In this document: in pieces, positions 12,313-23,946 of the stretch
Layout: every line of letters begins with the position of its first letter
How positions within the stretch are numbered: the stretch's first letter is position 1
NCBI GenBank assembly: GCA_036346405.1
Contig: CM070550.1
Coordinates: 18,004,549-18,068,548 of the forward strand
Source of the DNA: Phyllostachys edulis
Taxonomy: Eukaryota; Streptophyta; Magnoliopsida; Poales; Poaceae
Length of the DNA: 64,000 nt
Direction: 5' to 3'
The notes under the pieces: model-generated
Database searches by the model: none
Seen by the model: the letters and a program-made list of their open reading frames with translations, nothing else
Told to the model about the DNA's origin: nothing
Translations under genes and position numbers: made by a program

Positions 12313-14891
12313 TGTAACACCCAAATTTTCAATTTTGGTTTAAAATAAATTTTAATTATTTTCCTTGAGTTTTCTGATTTTTTTTTGGAATTTTAAAAGC
12401 TTTTTCATATTTATGTCAAAGCCAAAAGAAATTATCTGCTAAAATTAAATACCAATCTTGAGTTGAAAATATTTTATTTAGGTCCAGAATATCTCAGGAA
12501 ATTTCTGTGAATTTTTTCATTATTTTTTTACTCATTTTGCTATTTTCTAAAAACCAAATTCCTTTATCCCAGTTTCTGTAATTACTAAAGTCTCAAAAAT
12601 CCGGTTTTCGCGGTTGGGCCGAAAGCCTTTGCTCCCAGCCTATTCCTTCCTTTCCCGGCCCGCTTGCAGTCGGCCCAGCTCAGCCGCGCCAGCCCACGCT
12701 TCCTCTCTCCCTCTCACTTACTGGTGGGACCTACATGTAAGCCTCTCCCCCACCCTCGTCTTCCTCGCGAACGCAATGCACGCGCGCAAGCGCCACGCGG
12801 CGCCGTTCTTCTGTGCCCGCGCCAGCGCGCCCATGCCGCCTCCCATCGGCAACTCCGCTCGTGCCTATAAAGAGCGGTCGTGCTCCTCCTTCCTCGCCCC
12901 TCCTCCCCCTTTCTCTTCTTCTCGCCCAGAGCCGTGCAGCCTCTTTTCCTCTTTCTTCTTCGGCGATGGCCGCGTCACATCAACGCCGAAGCACCGCTCC
13001 GGTGACGCCCTTGCCATCCTAGTCGCGTCATCATGCGCCTCTCCTCCTCCTCTCTTCATTCCCCCACATTCCCCACATCCCTCTCCCTCAACATTCGTCG
13101 TATTTCGCCGATGAAGCCCTGCGGCTGGAGCTTCTTTCTCCAGTGATTTGAAGGTCGTCCGAAGCCACCGTCTACACCTCCGACACCGCGACGTCATGTG
13201 CTTCTCCATGCGCGCACCATCTACCTCCGAGAACCACTAGAGCATCGCCGCCTCCTTGCCCTAGACTTCGCCGCTGCTTATCGTCCTCGCCGCCGGTCAT
13301 CTCATCGCAAACCCGAGGCACGGAGGTGAGCACCAGGTCCAGTGAGTTCCACTCGTCCTTTTGGTACCCTCGCCGGCGGCCAGATGACCGCCATTCGTCG
13401 GCATCCTTGGGTCCCGAGTGCCGCACGTTGGGCACTGACGTGGCACACGCATGTCAGCGCCACGTCCGCGCCACGTAGGCGCCAACTCAGCCGCCCTGCA
13501 CGCATGGCACACCCAGGTGGCAAGGCCCTATTCCTGTGCGCCCAATCCACTGCGGACTTGGTTGTTCCCGTGGACCCAATCTATGACCACGGGGCCCACA
13601 TGTCAGTGGCTCAAGCCACTTTTTCAGTTGAAAAATAATTCCGGCCGAAAAAGAAATTTGTCTGTTGACGTCAACATGACGCATTAAAATAATTTTCTTC
13701 AGAAAAATAAATCCGAAAAATCTAGAAAATTCCCTTTCCTTCATTTCATGTGATTTTCAACTTCCGATAGCTCGTTCTCCTTCGTACGAGCTCCGATTTT
13801 AGTGATTCAAATTCCTAAATTCATCTAAAATAAATATCTAGCTATCTATTATGGAATTATTCATTTTGGAGTTCATTTGAATTTATTTTAATATTATTTG
13901 AATTTGGCTCGTTTTCGCGTGTAGATTTCGACGACTCTAGAGAAACTGATCTTTTTGAAGAGTTAGATCATCAAGCTTACGAGCAAGGCAAGTTACATCC
14001 TTTGATCATGTTTGAATCCCAATATTTAAAATTATTTAAATTCTGTTTTAAACTATTACTGCATGCTTATTCATATTCAGTTATTCAACCTCCTGTTTTA
14101 AATTGTAGTTATTCCCAATACCTTGGTATAGCCAAATTTTGCTATTGAATTAGCCATTCCTTGACACCATAATTAAAACCTGGTAAATACATTATTATGA
14201 CTAGAACATGTTAGAAAATTTTGTTTAGCAATGTTTAGACCTAGAATATTTGATTTAGGGAATTTAACCAAAATGTTCAATTATGATTTAAATGCGTCTA
14301 TGGTATTGTTTTACCATAGAAATTTTGCAAATGATTTTTAAAAAGCAAAAAAAAAATGGAAATTGATTCAGACTTGGGCAAAATGGATATTTGGTGGGTG
14401 CACATTTATGCACAGGATCTATTCATTTCTATGATCGAAACCCAGGGTTTTATTGGAAGTCGCCAAAGTCAATTAAGAACCGGTCCTCAAGCCGCATCTT
14501 GCCAAGTCTTACCGTACAACCACATGTCTAGAGTGGGGAGGACTTGGCTAACTAATTTCTAATATTTCACCATGGTTGTGCCATCCGGTTGCGTGGGTGT
14601 CGTTATGACCTACTTTTATATATTTCCACATGGCGCAAGAGGGGGTTTAAATTCGGTGGATGGTTCAATCTAAAGGAAGCGAAACCTTAGCGAGACGGGA
14701 CTACAGTGGGATAGTGCATTGTAAAGGTCTTGTGACAATGACTTAGTCGCACACCTTCGGTACTGTGTCAAACAGACATTATAAGTCAATTGTCTCTTGT
14801 GGGTAAAGTTGTACAACATTTGCAGAGTGTAAAACTATTCGAATAGCCGTATCCACGGTCATGGACATGCTAAAGCAAAGTCAATGCGAAG
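12313..14891 (+). repeat. Long gypsy-type LTR, left part (split by a nested copia)
   Basis: It begins TGTAACACCC. 12600-13600 is GC-rich and contains a TATA-like CCTATAAAGAGC near 12865, which would fit an LTR promoter. 13920-14891 matches the LTR fragment at 1-850. It is interrupted at 14891 and resumes at 25720. Rejoined length would be near 3.2 kb. No gag or pol of this family is present, so it is probably a solo LTR. ORFs in the GC-rich part are open by composition only. Confidence 0.7.
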
Positions 14892-16664
14892 TGTTAGACC
14901 GAAAAGGCGACTAAAGGGGGGTGAATAGGAGAACACTCACTTTTACACTTTGATCAGATTCAACACAAATTGCACTCCAACAGCTATGGAAGCTATGAAG
15001 ATCAATATACCGGTACAGCGGAAGACTAATATTGAATCAAATTCAAAATCCCCAAAACAAAAGACCAAATAGGAACTCAAAACCTAAGGGCGGTCAGACC
15101 GGCGTGTATTGCGCGGTCTGACCAACGGGTGGTCTGACCGGTGACAAAATCGCGGTCTGACCGCAGCCCCGTCTGACCGGCGTTGAAGGGGTGGTCTGAC
15201 CGCACCTGATGCAAAACAGTGGAAACAGTCCGAAAACCAAAACTCAAATAGTTCTAACTTTTGATCTATGCGGCCAAACTCCACAAAACTTGAGACACAC
15301 CTTCTAAAAGATATTAGGAACCTATTCCAATCAAGGATCGCACAGATCCATGCCAAAGTTTCTATCTTTTTCAGTTTGAACAAAGATGGCTCCAAAACGA
15401 GTCAAAAACGAAATGATCAAGATGATCCTAGATGGGGTTCCCACATGTCACAGCAAGTTAGATCAAGGCAAGAAACCAACCAAAAACTCGCGAATCAAAG
15501 AAAGACTCAAAATCACCAAATAGAGAGAATGAAAGCAAATAGACTCATCTTTGAGAGAACTTTCTTTGGATTGATTTGATATGGTGTTGGTTTACAGCCA
15601 CTCCATCAATGGAGGACAAAGACTCAATACATGAGCACGAAATCAAATCCAACTCTTTAGAACCCTAACCTCCAACTATCTTATCCCTAAGCACAAAAGC
15701 AAAACCAGGGTTTTCAATAATGAAAGGGTTGAAAGGTGCTGGCCAGCACCCTCTCCTATTTATAGTGGAGGCTAAACCTTCTAGAAGATTAAACCCTAAT
15801 GGGCTCCCGTTAAGGCCCACACACAAACGGGTCACATACGCACGTATTTTAAAGCGTCGTCTTCATCTCCTCTTGACCTAACCCGCTTCTCCACACACCG
15901 TCTTGCGCCGCAGGTTGGCAAAATGTCACCAAGACGGTATTTGGTAAAATTACCAAAATACCCCTTCTCGATCGTTTTGCAAAGACTGAGTCCCATCTTT
16001 GTGAAGCACTTCCATGCTTTGTCACGTGTAGGTTGATCCAACGGCTCTCATCATGTCGGCAAGTCTCTCCCTTCCGGCTCCCACCGAAACCACCATGGCA
16101 CTTGCACCGACCCCCGCGCCGCTTGATCCAACCTGTCGCACTGAACTACCCGTTCGGTCACCTTTGTCCCTTATGCACCATGCTTGACTCCGTTTACCTC
16201 ACCCGGCATCCCCGATCGTTCTGGACCTGAGCTCTCCAAGCTTAGTCTCGATCATCCTCGCCGTTGACCGTCATTGACCTCTAAGCAACCTGCACAACAA
16301 TAGACAAAGAAATCGATTCCGGGAACAAGTTCTTCACAACTTGACCCACGTTAGTCAAAACATGCATCATGTAACACATATGCACTGAAACCCATGAACT
16401 TGACCTAACCCAACACTCATCACCACCGATTGGTCGATGATCAGCAAGAAATCGGTCAAACCGCCATTGAATGGACGGTCTGACCGCAACCCGGTTTGAC
16501 CGCCATTTACAGGCTGGTCTGACCACGCGCCCAACGCCGGTCTGACTGCACTCAACCTGACAGTATTCCAAGCTTCGATTTAAACGTGTTTCAACAAACC
16601 GATAACAACATTGCCAATTGTAATATCATCCTAAAATCATGAGCATATCCCCATGATATCCACA
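14892..16664 (-). repeat. 3' LTR of the Sirevirus-like element
   Basis: On the - strand it starts TGTGGATATCATGGG and ends CGGTCTAACA. A TATA box, CTATAAATAGG, lies at 15755-15765 on the - strand. Two clusters of GGTCnGACC-type palindromes occupy about 15088-15205 and 16447-16550. It lacks about 30 bp present in the 5' LTR near 24453-24492. Confidence 0.9.
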
Positions 16665-18430
16665 ATCTCCCCCTTGATGAACACATTGGCAATTTTCCAC
16701 AAATGCAAATTTTGAGGTTTGAAAAGTAAAAACTCGACGTTTTCGCACAAAGGCACAACTTGGTCCAAATGCAAGAGAAAGCAAAGGAAATAACCAAGTT
16801 GGCTTCAGAATAGCATAGGCAAGTGAGATAAGGCAAAAGGAAGCGAGAAAGCTTCATTTTCCAGAAAAGGGTTAAAATCTCACTTAAGGTCCATATAAAA
16901 GAACAATTGTTCAATATGACCTTTGATCATTGTGAGGATCAAGAATTGCAATTCAAGTTCAGAAAAGGCAATAAGACCATAAAAATGCAAATAAGAAACT
17001 CCCCCTCGTTATGATCCTCAAATTTCAGAAAATTTCAAATTCTCCAATTTTCTCCCCCTTTTAAACATTTTTATATCTTCTCCCCTTTATACATCTTGGA
17101 TATATCTTCTTCCCCTTTGACAATGGAGTCATCAAGGAATCACGCATTCCTCTCGTCCAAAGATAACAAATGCAGAATTGAGAAAAAAGCATAAGAAGGA
17201 GCATGCATGAAATGCAATGGAGTGGCTTCATTTTTTTTTTGTATTTTTCAATTTTTGATTACAAGAAGCTTTGGAGATTACCCAAAAGAACAAGCTAGCA
17301 TTTCTAATATTGCACAAGAACATATCACGCCTGAAAGCGCTAGCAAGATCATGTTAAGACATATATATCAAAGCTAAGCTAGAAGGCTCAATGAAAAGCA
17401 ATGAGTTTTATCAATTTAAGCAAAGCTTCAAATTTAGCAAGTTCATCAACAGGAATCCTAAAATGATAATGGCCATGTCAAAATATCAATGTGAGATCAA
17501 AAAGCTAACAATGACCACATTAAGAGACAAACAGGTCCTGAATTGAATTATTTTGCTCAATTTTCTCAAACACCCATTTTTCAATAGTTTTTCATTTGCA
17601 ATGAATATTGAAGTTGACTAATAGTCTAACTTAGTGAAGAAGATCCTGGACTAGGAGCTATCCACAAACTCTTCCTAAGCTTCGACCAGAAGTTGATTAA
17701 AGGTATATCTTAGAGAAGAAGATCCTGGACTAGGAGCCATCCACAAACTCTTCCTAAGCTTCTACCAGGGCGACAAATCTTGAGGTTCATGTCAGTTTTG
17801 ACAAGCAGTCCCCATGAGATCATCTGGATCATCAAACTATCTCCAAGTTCATGTCTATGACATGCAGTCTCGTGAGAGTAGTTTGGCACATTTTAAGCAC
17901 AAAACAATCTTAAATTTGATTTTTCATTTTCAATTTTGCACAAGAGCAGTTTTAGATCCTCAGAAGAACAAGAAGCTCAAGCAATGATCAATTTTAGATT
18001 CAAGAGCTAACAAAGCAATTTTGATCGGGCCAATGTCACAAAAAGAGCACTAATTGCACAACTAGCTAAAAAATCCACAGATTGCAGTTTTAGTTCAAGT
18101 TGTTTTTAGAGTTCTAGCTCATTCAGCAAAGACTTAGTTACACATATGAAAGCATGCTAATTCTAGCAAGTTAAAGAACTAGACATGGCATTGAGCAAGA
18201 ATTGAAATACTAAAGCTCCAAAGGGTAACAAGCAAAGCTTCATCAATTTTAAGAGATAAGCAGAAAAGCTTATATTACAATGCATCTTTTTTTATTTTTC
18301 ATATGAATGCAATATGATACAATGAGATGCAAGAAAAACTCAAAGAGCCTAAAAAGATAAAACAAAATCAAAAAATTCAAAAGAAGATCAAGAAAAGATC
18401 AGATGAACAAAGTAAGATCAGAAAAGATCC
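16665..18430 (-). other. Non-coding 3' region with several polypurine tracts
   Basis: Between RNase H and the 3' LTR lie about 1.77 kb without an ORF. The tract next to the LTR (- strand AAGGGGGAGAT, 16665-16675) is the expected plus-strand primer. Further G-runs of the same kind appear on the - strand opposite ctccccctcg (about 17002), ctcccccttt (about 17050), ctcccctttat (about 17080), cttcccctttg (about 17110) and ctccccctcaa (about 18432). A direct repeat with the words gaagaagatcctggactaggagc occurs near 17636 and 17715. Confidence 0.7.
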
Positions 18431-18439
18431 AACTCCCCC

Positions 18440-21400
18440 TCAAACCAACCCATAGGGATAAATTACCCCTAACTCGTTTCTCAAGGTGGCAAACCTTATT
18501 GGGTCTAAAGACTTGATAAGGATATCGGCCAACTGAGCCTCAAACTCCACAAAATGCAGCACAATATCACCCTTCTCAACATGGTCTCTAAGAAAGTGAT
18601 AGCGAATGTCTATGTGCTTGGTCCTAGAATATTGCACTGGGTTTTTAGCAATGTTAATAGCAGAAGTGTTATCACAGAAAAGAGGAACACTAGCAAAATT
18701 TAACCCAGAGTCCTTAAGAGTGGACACCATCCACAAAATCTGACTACAACAACTAGCGGCTGACTACATATTCAACTTCAAAGAAGGATTGTGCAATGCA
18801 GACCCGCTTCCTAGACGACCAAGAGACAAGAGAAGTGCCTAAGAAATGACAAGTGCCTGAGGTACTCTTTCTATTTAGCCGACAGCCCGCAAAATCAGAA
18901 TCAGAAAACCCCTAAATGGACAACGAAGAAGGACAGGAATACCAAATGCCATACTGGAGGGTAGAGTGCAAATACCTGAAGATGCGTTTAACGGCTTGGC
19001 GATGTGAAGTCCTTGGAGACGCCTGAAACCTCGCACAGAGGCAGACCGCAAAGTGGATGTCCGATCTTGAGGCCGTCAGGTACAGAAGGGAGCCGATCAT
19101 ACTGCGGTACTCGCATTGATCCAGGACTTCTTCCTCACTGGATCCAAAGCGATCGAGTCGCCATGGGAGTGGCGATAAACTGCGATCACCCATCTCGGCG
19201 CTTGAGCGGATCCTTGGTGTAATTAAATCGATGGATGAAGATCCCTTCCCTGCATTGCTTGATTTGAAGCCCCAGAAAGTAGTTGAGCTCTCCCATCATA
19301 CTCATCTCAAATTCGCTGGACATAGTCTCAAAAAAACTGGAAACAAGAGCATGAGAAGAACCACCAAAGATAATATCATCCACGTAAATCTGAACAAGCA
19401 GGAAGTCAATGTCATGCCTAAGAATGAAAAGAGTCTTATCTACTTTTTCCATTTCAAAATCATTCTTAAGCAAGAAGGTCTTAAGTCTATCATACCAAGC
19501 TCTAGAGGCTTGCTTAAAACCATACAAGGCTTTGGATAGCTTGAAAACAAGATCAGGGTGCTTGGGATCCTTAAAGCCAGGGGGTTGCCTAACATACACT
19601 TCCTCCTCTATAAAACCATTCAGAAAGGCACTCTTAACATCCATTTGATGCAACCTAAAACCTTTAGATGCAGCAAATGCAAGCAGAATACGAATGGCTT
19701 CTAGTCTAGCAACAGGAGCGAATGTCTCATCAAAATCTAACCCCTCAACCTAGCTAAAACCCTCAGCTACCAACCTAGCCTTGTTTCTAACCACAGAACT
19801 ATCATCATTTTGTTTATTTTTAAACACCCAATAGGTTCCTATCATATTATGACCACTAGGAGGTTCTACAAGATTCCAGACTTTATTTCTTTCAAAATTC
19901 TCTAACTCCTTATGCATGGTATTGACCCAGCTAGAATCAGATAAAGCATGTGATATATCGCAGGGTTCAAAAGAAGCTACAAATGCAGAATGAGAGAAGA
20001 GACTCGGATCATGATACCTGGAGCGAGTGACTCGCTCATGAAGATTACTAATCATCTGATCCGGAGGGTGTTGCTTCTGAATGTGCAGTGGAGCGCCTGG
20101 GGGAGATAGCATCTCCTCAACCTCTGCATGTACTGCTGATGAAGAAGATGCAGCAAGAGCCTCAATTGGAGGTGAAGCAGTCGTCGTAGGTTCTAGAGCT
20201 TGGACAGGAACATCAGCGGCAGGTGAAGGAGCAATATCAAAATCATCATCATCTTCTTCAACAAAAATACTCTTTGTCACCTCAAACATCGGATTTAGCT
20301 CTAGGGATAGTCTCATCAAAAGTAACATTGCATGTCTCCTAGACAATGTTAGTTTCAACATTAAAGACCCAAAAACCCCTCGAATGAGCAGGATAACCCA
20401 GAAATAAATCATCACAAGTCCTTGATTCAAATTTATCTAGGTTCCCTGTCTTGAGAATAAAACACTTTGATCCAAAGACTCAAAAGTGAGAGACAGAGGA
20501 TTTTCTACCAAAATGAAGCTCATAAGAAGTCTTACCCAAAGACGGTCTCAAGAAGACACGGTTTGAAATATGACAAGTTGTAGCAATAGCTTCGGCCCAA
20601 AACCTCCTCGATGTACTATACTCATCTAGCATCGTCCTAACCATCTCGACTAAGGTTCTACTCTTCCTTTCCACAACGCCATTTTGTTGAGAGACGTGTG
20701 GAGAAGAGAACTGATGCTCAATACCGCGCTCAGCACAAAAAGAGGCAAAAGAAGCATTCTTGAACTCCGTGCCATTGTTACTGCGGATCGCTCTCAAGGC
20801 ACCAGCAAGTTCAGAAGCCAAACCAAGAACAAGATCATGATAATGATCAAAAGCCTCATCCTTCGAAGCAAGAAAGAACACCCAAGAGTATCTCGAAAAA
20901 TCATCGACTATGACAAGAATGTACCATTTGCCACTGACTGATCGAACCCAAGCAGGACCAACAGTATCCATGTGAAGCAAGCGTCGATGCATCGGTCATG
21001 ACCATAGTCAATGAAGGGTGTGAGGCGGCAACTTGCTTGCCATGCCTACGAGCGCACATCTGACATCCTTGACGGCTTTGAGTTTAGGCAAACCTCTCAT
21101 GAGATCAAGGCCGCTAACTCGTGTCAGATGATCAAAACCAATGTGCCCTAAACGTCGGTGCTAAAGCCAGATATCAGAAAAAGATGCAATTAAACATTTG
21201 AGAGATCCAACAAGAGATTCAGAAAAATCAGCTCCAAAGATTCTACCAACTCTAGAAATCCCAAAAACGAGCTCACTGGCAGAATCAAGCACACGACAGG
21301 TATTTTTCTTAAATCAAGTTTCGTAGCCATCATCAAGAAGTTGCGAAACAGAAAGCAAATTGTACCTTAACTTGTCCACAAGGGCGACGTTCTTCAAGAT

Positions 21401-21835
21401 GAATCTGTCATTCACCTTGATTGATCCCGTTCCTTCAATTCGCCCTTGTGTATCATCTCCAAAGTTGATGAAGTCATCACCCGTCGACCGCGTGAAGGAA
21501 GTGAACCATCTTGAATCTCCGGTCATGTGGCGTGAATAGCCGAAGTCAACGAGCCACATATTCCTCCTCCTTCTGCGGCGATCCTGAAAGTCAAGGAACA
21601 GAAGAACGATGTGTCTCAATACTAGGGTTAGATAAAAGCGACTTGGGAACCCAGTACTGAGACACACGTCTGCGAGTAGTATGCAAAGCAGAAATGCTAT
21701 CCTTGATTTTATTAGGAGTTCTATTATGAGCAATGGTTACTCTAACATGAGAAGCGTCCTGTCTAGGAACATGATGAGCATGTGAAACAAATCCTATTCC
21801 AGGTTTCTTATTTTCTAAGTGACCATGTCTCATAA
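18440..21835 (-). pseudogene. pol region (protease, integrase, RT, RNase H) of the Sirevirus-like element
   Basis: Protease: VDFGYSRHMTGD near 21560-21520, where the family has D-S/T-G, so the catalytic triad is altered. Integrase: 20992-20480 with VIVDDFSRYSW, RSNNGTEF and QQNGVVERK; the second catalytic Asp of the D,D-35-E set is Asn. RT: about 20430-19186 with NKARLVAEGF, MDVKSAFLNG and an intact YVDD in VQIYVDDIIFG. A frameshift and stops separate it from the tether region (RSMIGSLLYLTASRSDI) at 19193-18912. RNase H: 18736-18440 with FCDNTSAINIAKNPVQ and HIDIRYHFLRD. Each domain is in the expected order. None of the polyprotein is continuously open. Confidence 0.9.
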
Positions 21836-21894
21836 AAGTTCTAGGTTAATGAGATGAAATTCTAGTAATATTTCTCCTAGCATTTTTCAACCTA

Positions 21895-23888
21895 CGCCAA
21901 TAGAACTCTACCAAATGTCCACTCTTCTTGCAATAGGTGCAATGGTATTTGGTACCACTGGGAGAAGCACCTTTTGACTCAAAAAAAGGTTGGACAAACC
22001 TTGCAGATTTAAAAACAGTTTTTGCAGGTTAGGTTTTGAATTCAACAAAGCCATTTTCCAAGACCTGATGACATTAGGCTTGGATTTGTCCTGGGCAGAG
22101 TTGTATCCTAAACCTTGCTTCTTATAAGGAGTTTTAGACGTGTCCAGAATCATATTTAACTGTTTCTTACCTTTAGAGAATTTTTCTAATGTGTCCTTAA
22201 GGTAGGTATTTTCTTTTCCAAAGTTAACACATGAATCACAAGTCTTGGCCTTAATGGCTCTAGCATGTTTCTCCTTAAGATGAGAAACTTCAAGCTTATA
22301 GGCTGCACAAGAGGCACAAGGTGTAGACTCAATTGTGTCCTTAAGCTTGGCATATTTAGCTCTAATTGCTTCTAGAATGTCTTTAACTTCATGTTCACGT
22401 TCTAAGCAGAAAGAGCAAAAACTAGATTTAACATTACCAGAAGCATCCAACTTGCTAGACTCTAAGCATTTTTCACAAGAAGCAGATTTGACATCAATTA
22501 GCTCAGTCCTAGCATTTTCAACTTGATGCAAAGCAATATCATGAGCAGATTGCAGTTTAGCAAATTCAGAATGTAAAGCATGGCAAGATAAACATTCATC
22601 AGATTCAAGAGTCTTAGCATTTGCAAGTTCTAACGTCAAATTGTCTACTTGTGACTCTAAGTCCTTGTTCCTAGCCATGGTAAATTCTAATGCCTTATCC
22701 TGATTTATAAGTTGCTCAAACATGTTATCGCATCTAGTAGAAAGAACATCATAGGAGAGAGGTACCTCATCGTTGTCATCGACGTCAACGGAGTCGGCCA
22801 TGAAACACATGTCGGTGAAGTCCTTGGCCTTCCCTTTCTTGTATTGAGGGAGCTCCTCCTCCTCCTTGTCCTCCTCACTCCCGGAGTCCACATCACTCAT
22901 GGATTGCTCTCCAAAAGCGGCAAGGACGTGGTGAGCAGCCTTCGTGAGCTTGGAAGTATCATACTTGGGCTTGCTCCCCTAAGGCTTCTTCCAGGTAGGC
23001 TTCTCATCCTTGCAGTTGCCCTTACCTTTTAGCTTGAGGCAGTTTGCCCGGATGTGATATAGCTCTCCACACTCATAGCACGTCACAGGGCCACCTCTCT
23101 TCTTGTTTCTAACATTGTTGTATGCCCGTGTGACTTTCTTGACTAAAAGAGATAAATCTGCCTCAGGAAGACTCTCAAACTCTTCTCCTTAAACAGCAGA
23201 TAAACACGCAAGAGAAAACCAGAAGAAGATTCAGAAGAACCATCAGAAGTTCTTTTCAAAGGATCAACTACCAAAGCCATGTAATCCTTCTTAGGAAGAT
23301 TGCCTCTCTTGATCTCATGAGTCTTGAGCTTGCTATAAAGCAGCTCCAAAGTGAGAGTAGAGACATCGATGTTCTCCTCAATGGCAGTAACCTTCATCTC
23401 CCACTCCTTGGTGTTGATTGCAGCCAAGAGGTGGGTGGCATTCTCAAATTGAGAGTACTCATTGTCAACAGCTCTCATCTGATTGATCACCTTGTTAAAG
23501 TGAGTAAAAATGTCATCGATGCTCTCACCAAGACGTATCTCGAATTTGTTATACTCTCACTTGTAGACCGTCTGACGTACTTGGTTGATCTAGGACGATC
23601 CCTCATGGCAAGTTTCGAGGGTGTGCCAAATCTCATGTGCGGTCTTAAGGTTGCAAATCTTATCGTACTTCTGTCTACCAAGCCCAGCATATAGAAGATT
23701 CTTAGCCTTATGGTCGTTTGCCAAGAGGGTTCTTTGGCCGTGGCTACCTCGGGCAAAAGCAATGAACTCGAACAACCTCTCATATAGCTTGTCCTTCGCT
23801 TTGAAGGAAGACTCACATATGATTCTTTCAATTAATAGACATAGTCGAGGCAATCGAAGATATGCAGCTTGGTCGAGTACTTATCCAT
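21895..23888 (-). pseudogene. gag region of the Sirevirus-like element
   Basis: The reading begins near the - strand ATG at 23888, then shifts frame. It includes a Gag-like part (YAGLGRQKYDKICNL, AHEIWHTLETCHEGS; later ENATHLLAAINTKEWEMK). A first zinc knuckle, CYECGELYHIRANC (CX2CX4HX4C), is at about 23085-23041. A 330-codon stretch without stops runs 22900-21908 and contains heptad-like, Glu/Lys/Leu-rich sequence with five CxxC pairs. A second knuckle, CTYCKKSGHLVEFY, at about 21945-21900 has Tyr in place of the last Cys. The long second region is not typical of short copia Gags. Stops and frameshifts outside the 330-codon ORF show decay. Confidence 0.8.
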
Positions 23889-23932
23889 CACCAAGTTCAG
23901 TGACCGGTTAAGATCAAGATTGAACTAACCGG

Positions 23933-23944
23933 GCTCTGATACCA
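23933..23944 (-). other. Primer binding site
   Basis: The - strand reads TGGTATCAGAGC two bases inside the 5' LTR, the classical initiator tRNA-Met primer site of plant copia elements. Confidence 0.9.
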
Positions 23945-23946
23945 CT

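Noticed and set aside
12614..13638. Several long ORFs on both strands in GC-rich sequence
   Set aside because: They lie inside an LTR, overlap each other in opposite directions and show no domain; openness follows from GC content.
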